NCBI GenBank assembly: GCA_964421785.1
Contig: CAYQZG010000076.1
Coordinates: 1-18,369, forward strand
Length of the DNA: 18,369 nt
From: SKLM01 sp964421785
GTDB taxonomy: Bacteria; Chloroflexota; Anaerolineae; B4-G1
Direction of reading: 5' to 3'
This document shows positions 16,673-18,369 of this stretch, in pieces. Numbering within the stretch: position 1 is the first letter of the stretch; each line of letters begins with the position of its first letter. A program made the position numbers and the translations under genes. The notes under the pieces were generated by a model. That model did not search any database and was not told the DNA's origin. It worked only from the letters and a program-made list of their open reading frames with translations.

Positions 16673-16688
16673 CCCCACAATTGTGGGG
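16673..16688. promoter_or_regulatory. Perfect 16-bp palindrome after the WYL gene, candidate operator
   Basis: CCCCACAATTGTGGGG is a perfect inverted repeat beginning 2 bases after the WYL stop codon. A TAGAAT (16701-16706) -10-like hexamer follows, so the palindrome would cover or abut the -35 region of a promoter for the downstream toxin-antitoxin/cas3 genes. It has no T tract, and G-rich sequence follows it, which argues against an intrinsic terminator. Binding by the adjacent WYL protein is a guess from position. Confidence 0.5.
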
Positions 16689-16833
16689 GTGGGGGTATGG
16701 TAGAATAGGGACGTAGGCAGGAGAAGACGGCACTTGGATCACTGAAACACTGACCGAATGAAGGCACTGGGAGTCAATCGCAAGGTTTCCGAGCAAGACA
16801 AAGCGCCAGCCCTGCAAGTGGAGGAGACTGACT

Positions 16834-17067
16834 ATGCACATTAGGCCGCCGCGCCACATCGTTTGGAGCACCGACACCATCGACCTGGACGATCCGTTCC
16901 AGCGTCGCTGGACTATCCGCCAGGTGCTACTCCACGGGCGAGCGGAGGATGTACGGGAACTTGAGCTAGACGACGTGGCGCGCCTGCTTGACGATCTGGA
17001 TCTGCCGCGACCGATCCACGGTCTTTGGGCAGCATACCTAGAACGGAGGGAGCATGCTCAAAGGTAA
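16834..17067 (+). CDS. Small DUF6922-like protein, probable antitoxin partner
   Basis: A 77-residue protein. ATG 16834 has a clear GGAGGAG Shine-Dalgarno about 7 bases upstream. The N-terminal IRPPRHIVWSTDTIDLDDPFQ, then RRWTIRQVLLHGRAEDVREL, resembles the short DUF6922-type proteins (P-R-x-hydrophobic-x-W-D/S, then I-x-x-V-L-x-x-G) often encoded just before AbiEii-like nucleotidyltransferases. The family name is from memory of the pattern and is not certain. It overlaps the next gene by 14 bp, which fits an antitoxin-toxin pair with coupled translation. No DNA-binding motif is obvious. Confidence 0.65.
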   Translation: MHIRPPRHIVWSTDTIDLDDPFQRRWTIRQVLLHGRAEDVRELELDDVARLLDDLDLPRPIHGLWAAYLERREHAQR

Positions 17068-17721
17068 GGGGCTCTTGACATCTATCCAGCAGGATTGTCT
17101 TACGCTCCTGACCACTATGCCCGATCAGGAGCAGTTCTACCTGACCGGTGGGACGGCACTGACTGAGTTCTTCCTGGGTCATCGCATCTCGTTCGATCTG
17201 GAGCTGTTCACGGCCGAAGAGCCGCTGATCGCTCCCTTTTCCCGTCATCTGGAGGACGTCTTTCGGGAAAACGGCTGGGGTGTCAATGTCATTCGGCGCT
17301 TCACCAGTTATGTCGAGTTTCTACTGACCAAGAACGAGGAGGAGCTACGGATAGATCTGGCCTTGGACTCCCCTTTTCGGTTCGAGCCTCCCCAGCTCTG
17401 CGAGTACGGGTCAACGATTATGAGGATCTGAAAGCAGGGAAAGTGTTGGCCTATTACGGACGCGCGGAGCCCAGGGACGCCGCGGATCTCTACTTCATGC
17501 TTCAGCGAGACAGCCTGGGGGACCTGATCGCTCTGGCAGCGGAGAAGGACGCAGGCTTTGACCTTTATTGGTTCGCCGTGGCCCTGAACCAGGCCGAGGC
17601 ATTTCCCGACGAGCTAGAGCGCTGGCCGGTGAAGGTGTTGAAGGATCTCGATCCTGTGGCACTCAAGCGGAGATTCCGAGAGATGGCCATCAGCATCATG
17701 TCGGAGGTGCGAGCGGAGTAG
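17054..17721 (+). pseudogene. AbiEii/AbiGii-family nucleotidyltransferase toxin, frameshifted
   Basis: A roughly 220-residue AbiEii-like nucleotidyltransferase split by a one-base frame change. The first part (17054-17431) has the GGTAL motif (residues 32-36, in YLTGGTALTEFFLGHR) and the acidic pair in ISFDLELF, where the usual D-x-D is D48-x-E50, plus a third acidic residue in LRIDLALD. It ends at TGA 17429-17431. In the frame that ends at 17721, the sequence from about 17401 reads RVRVNDYEDLKAGKVLAYYG and then RAEPRDAADLYFML, the family's C-terminal RD-x-x-DL motif. Restoring one base near 17380-17400 (around CCTCCCCAGCTCTG) rejoins them. It could be a sequencing error, a disabled toxin, or two separately translated pieces using GTG 17443. 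Family members typically nucleotidylate tRNAs or other targets. Confidence 0.78.
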
Positions 17722-17731
17722 GGCAACCCAT

Positions 17732-18369
17732 ATGAAGATCACGACACTGCCGGTCTACACAAAACTAGCAGATCCGCACGATGTACCTGCTGAAGTGTTA
17801 AGGCGGGTACCGGTCGGATTCTGTTTGTATGAACACCAATCGGAGACTTATCGCGCTCTGACCAAGGGAACCGCTGATGTCATCTTCAATACGGCCATAA
17901 CCGGCGACGGTAAGAGCCTTGCCGGTCAACTGCCCGTCTTGCTCCAAGACTGGAAATCCCCGCTGTTTGCTATGTACCCCACCAACGAGTTGGCCCGCGA
18001 TCAACGAGGTCAGATTCGAGACTCACAGGAGAAATGGGGGACGAGACTGCAAGTCGACACGCTCAACAGTGCCCGGTTAGATGAGATCATGATTTCCGGA
18101 GACTATGCCCAGCGTGGCGAAGCCTTGATGAGCAGATTGCGCAACCATGAAGTCATATTGACGAATCCGGACATCTTCCACCTGGTGATGCAACAGTTCT
18201 ACGTTCGGCCCAAGGACGCGCCGGACAAGATCATCGGCCCGATGGTAGATCGCTTCCGCCAGTTTACGTTCGACGAATTCCACATCTTCAACACCCCTCA
18301 GGTCATCAGTGTGCTCAACGCCCTGCTCTTTATCCACGAAATGTCAAGAGGTCATCCGCACAGGTTTCT
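17732..18369 (+). CDS. cas3: CRISPR-associated helicase Cas3', type I-D-like (partial, right edge)
   Basis: The first 212 residues of a superfamily 2 helicase running off the window. ATG 17732 follows the AbiEii-like stop by 10 bp. In order, it shows a Q-like YEHQ (33-36), Walker A TGDGKS (57-62) in VIFNTAITGDGKSLAGQLP, motif Ia YPTNELARDQ (82-91), LTNPDIF (143-149) and the DExH box as DEFHIF (181-186). The N-terminus LPVYTKL, the stretch leading to Walker A and DEFH resemble the CYANO-type Cas3 of type I-D systems. There is no N-terminal HD nuclease domain, which also fits type I-D, where the HD domain is on Cas10d. It would unwind and process target DNA after Cascade binding. Subtype assignment rests on pattern memory; another Cas3 branch is possible. 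Confidence 0.82.
   Translation, partial: MKITTLPVYTKLADPHDVPAEVLRRVPVGFCLYEHQSETYRALTKGTADVIFNTAITGDGKSLAGQLPVLLQDWKSPLFAMYPTNELARDQRGQIRDSQEKWGTRLQVDTLNSARLDEIMISGDYAQRGEALMSRLRNHEVILTNPDIFHLVMQQFYVRPKDAPDKIIGPMVDRFRQFTFDEFHIFNTPQVISVLNALLFIHEMSRGHPHRF

Noticed and set aside
16673..16688. Palindrome as an intrinsic terminator of the WYL gene
   Set aside because: It is followed by a G-rich stretch and no T tract, so terminator function is unlikely.

Overview
The window looks like a moderately to highly GC-rich bacterial chromosome segment from a draft or metagenomic assembly, with two N-filled scaffold gaps (246-255 and 15348-15447). The mix of a transcriptional leucine T-box, a type I-D-like Cas3' helicase, a WYL regulator, GTG/TTG starts, a leaderless gene and dispersed palindromic repeats fits Chloroflexota (Anaerolineae/Caldilineae-like). 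No rRNA or marker phylogeny is available, so this placement is inference.

Region 1 (1-8067) is a cell-surface glycan locus. A rightward set (327-3452) holds a small coiled-coil protein, a GT4 glycosyltransferase and two SAM methyltransferases, with overlaps or gaps of a few bases. A leftward set (6679-3463) holds a GT2, a GT4-like enzyme with a changed EX7E motif and a canonical GT4, joined by ATGA/TGATG overlaps. A divergent, apparently leaderless GT4 gene (6973-8067) shares an overlapping promoter pair with the leftward set. Together they probably build and methylate an exopolysaccharide or a protein-linked glycan. No polymerase, flippase or export gene is in view.

Region 2 (8051-15072) is a GC-richer housekeeping block. 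It holds tRNA-Arg(CCU) with its own promoter and terminator-like hairpin, and a UPF0316 (DUF2179) membrane protein. A MITE-like inverted repeat separates that gene from the convergent leuS. Reading leftward from a strong promoter at about 13484 are tRNA-Ala(CGC), tRNA-Ala(GGC), a T-box leader with a CTC (Leu) specifier and intrinsic terminator, a metallo-beta-lactamase-fold hydrolase, and leuS. Upstream lie three 43-bp tandem repeats and a PD40/WD40-like beta-propeller lipoprotein.

Region 3 (15448-18369) is a defence region. It holds a WYL-domain regulator with its own promoter, a 16-bp perfect palindrome, a small DUF6922-like ORF overlapping a frameshifted AbiEii-like nucleotidyltransferase (a probable toxin-antitoxin pair), and, 10 bp further on, the N-terminal 212 residues of a Cas3' helicase resembling the type I-D (CYANO) family. 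The Cas3' gene runs off the right edge. The rest of the cas operon and any CRISPR array would lie beyond it.
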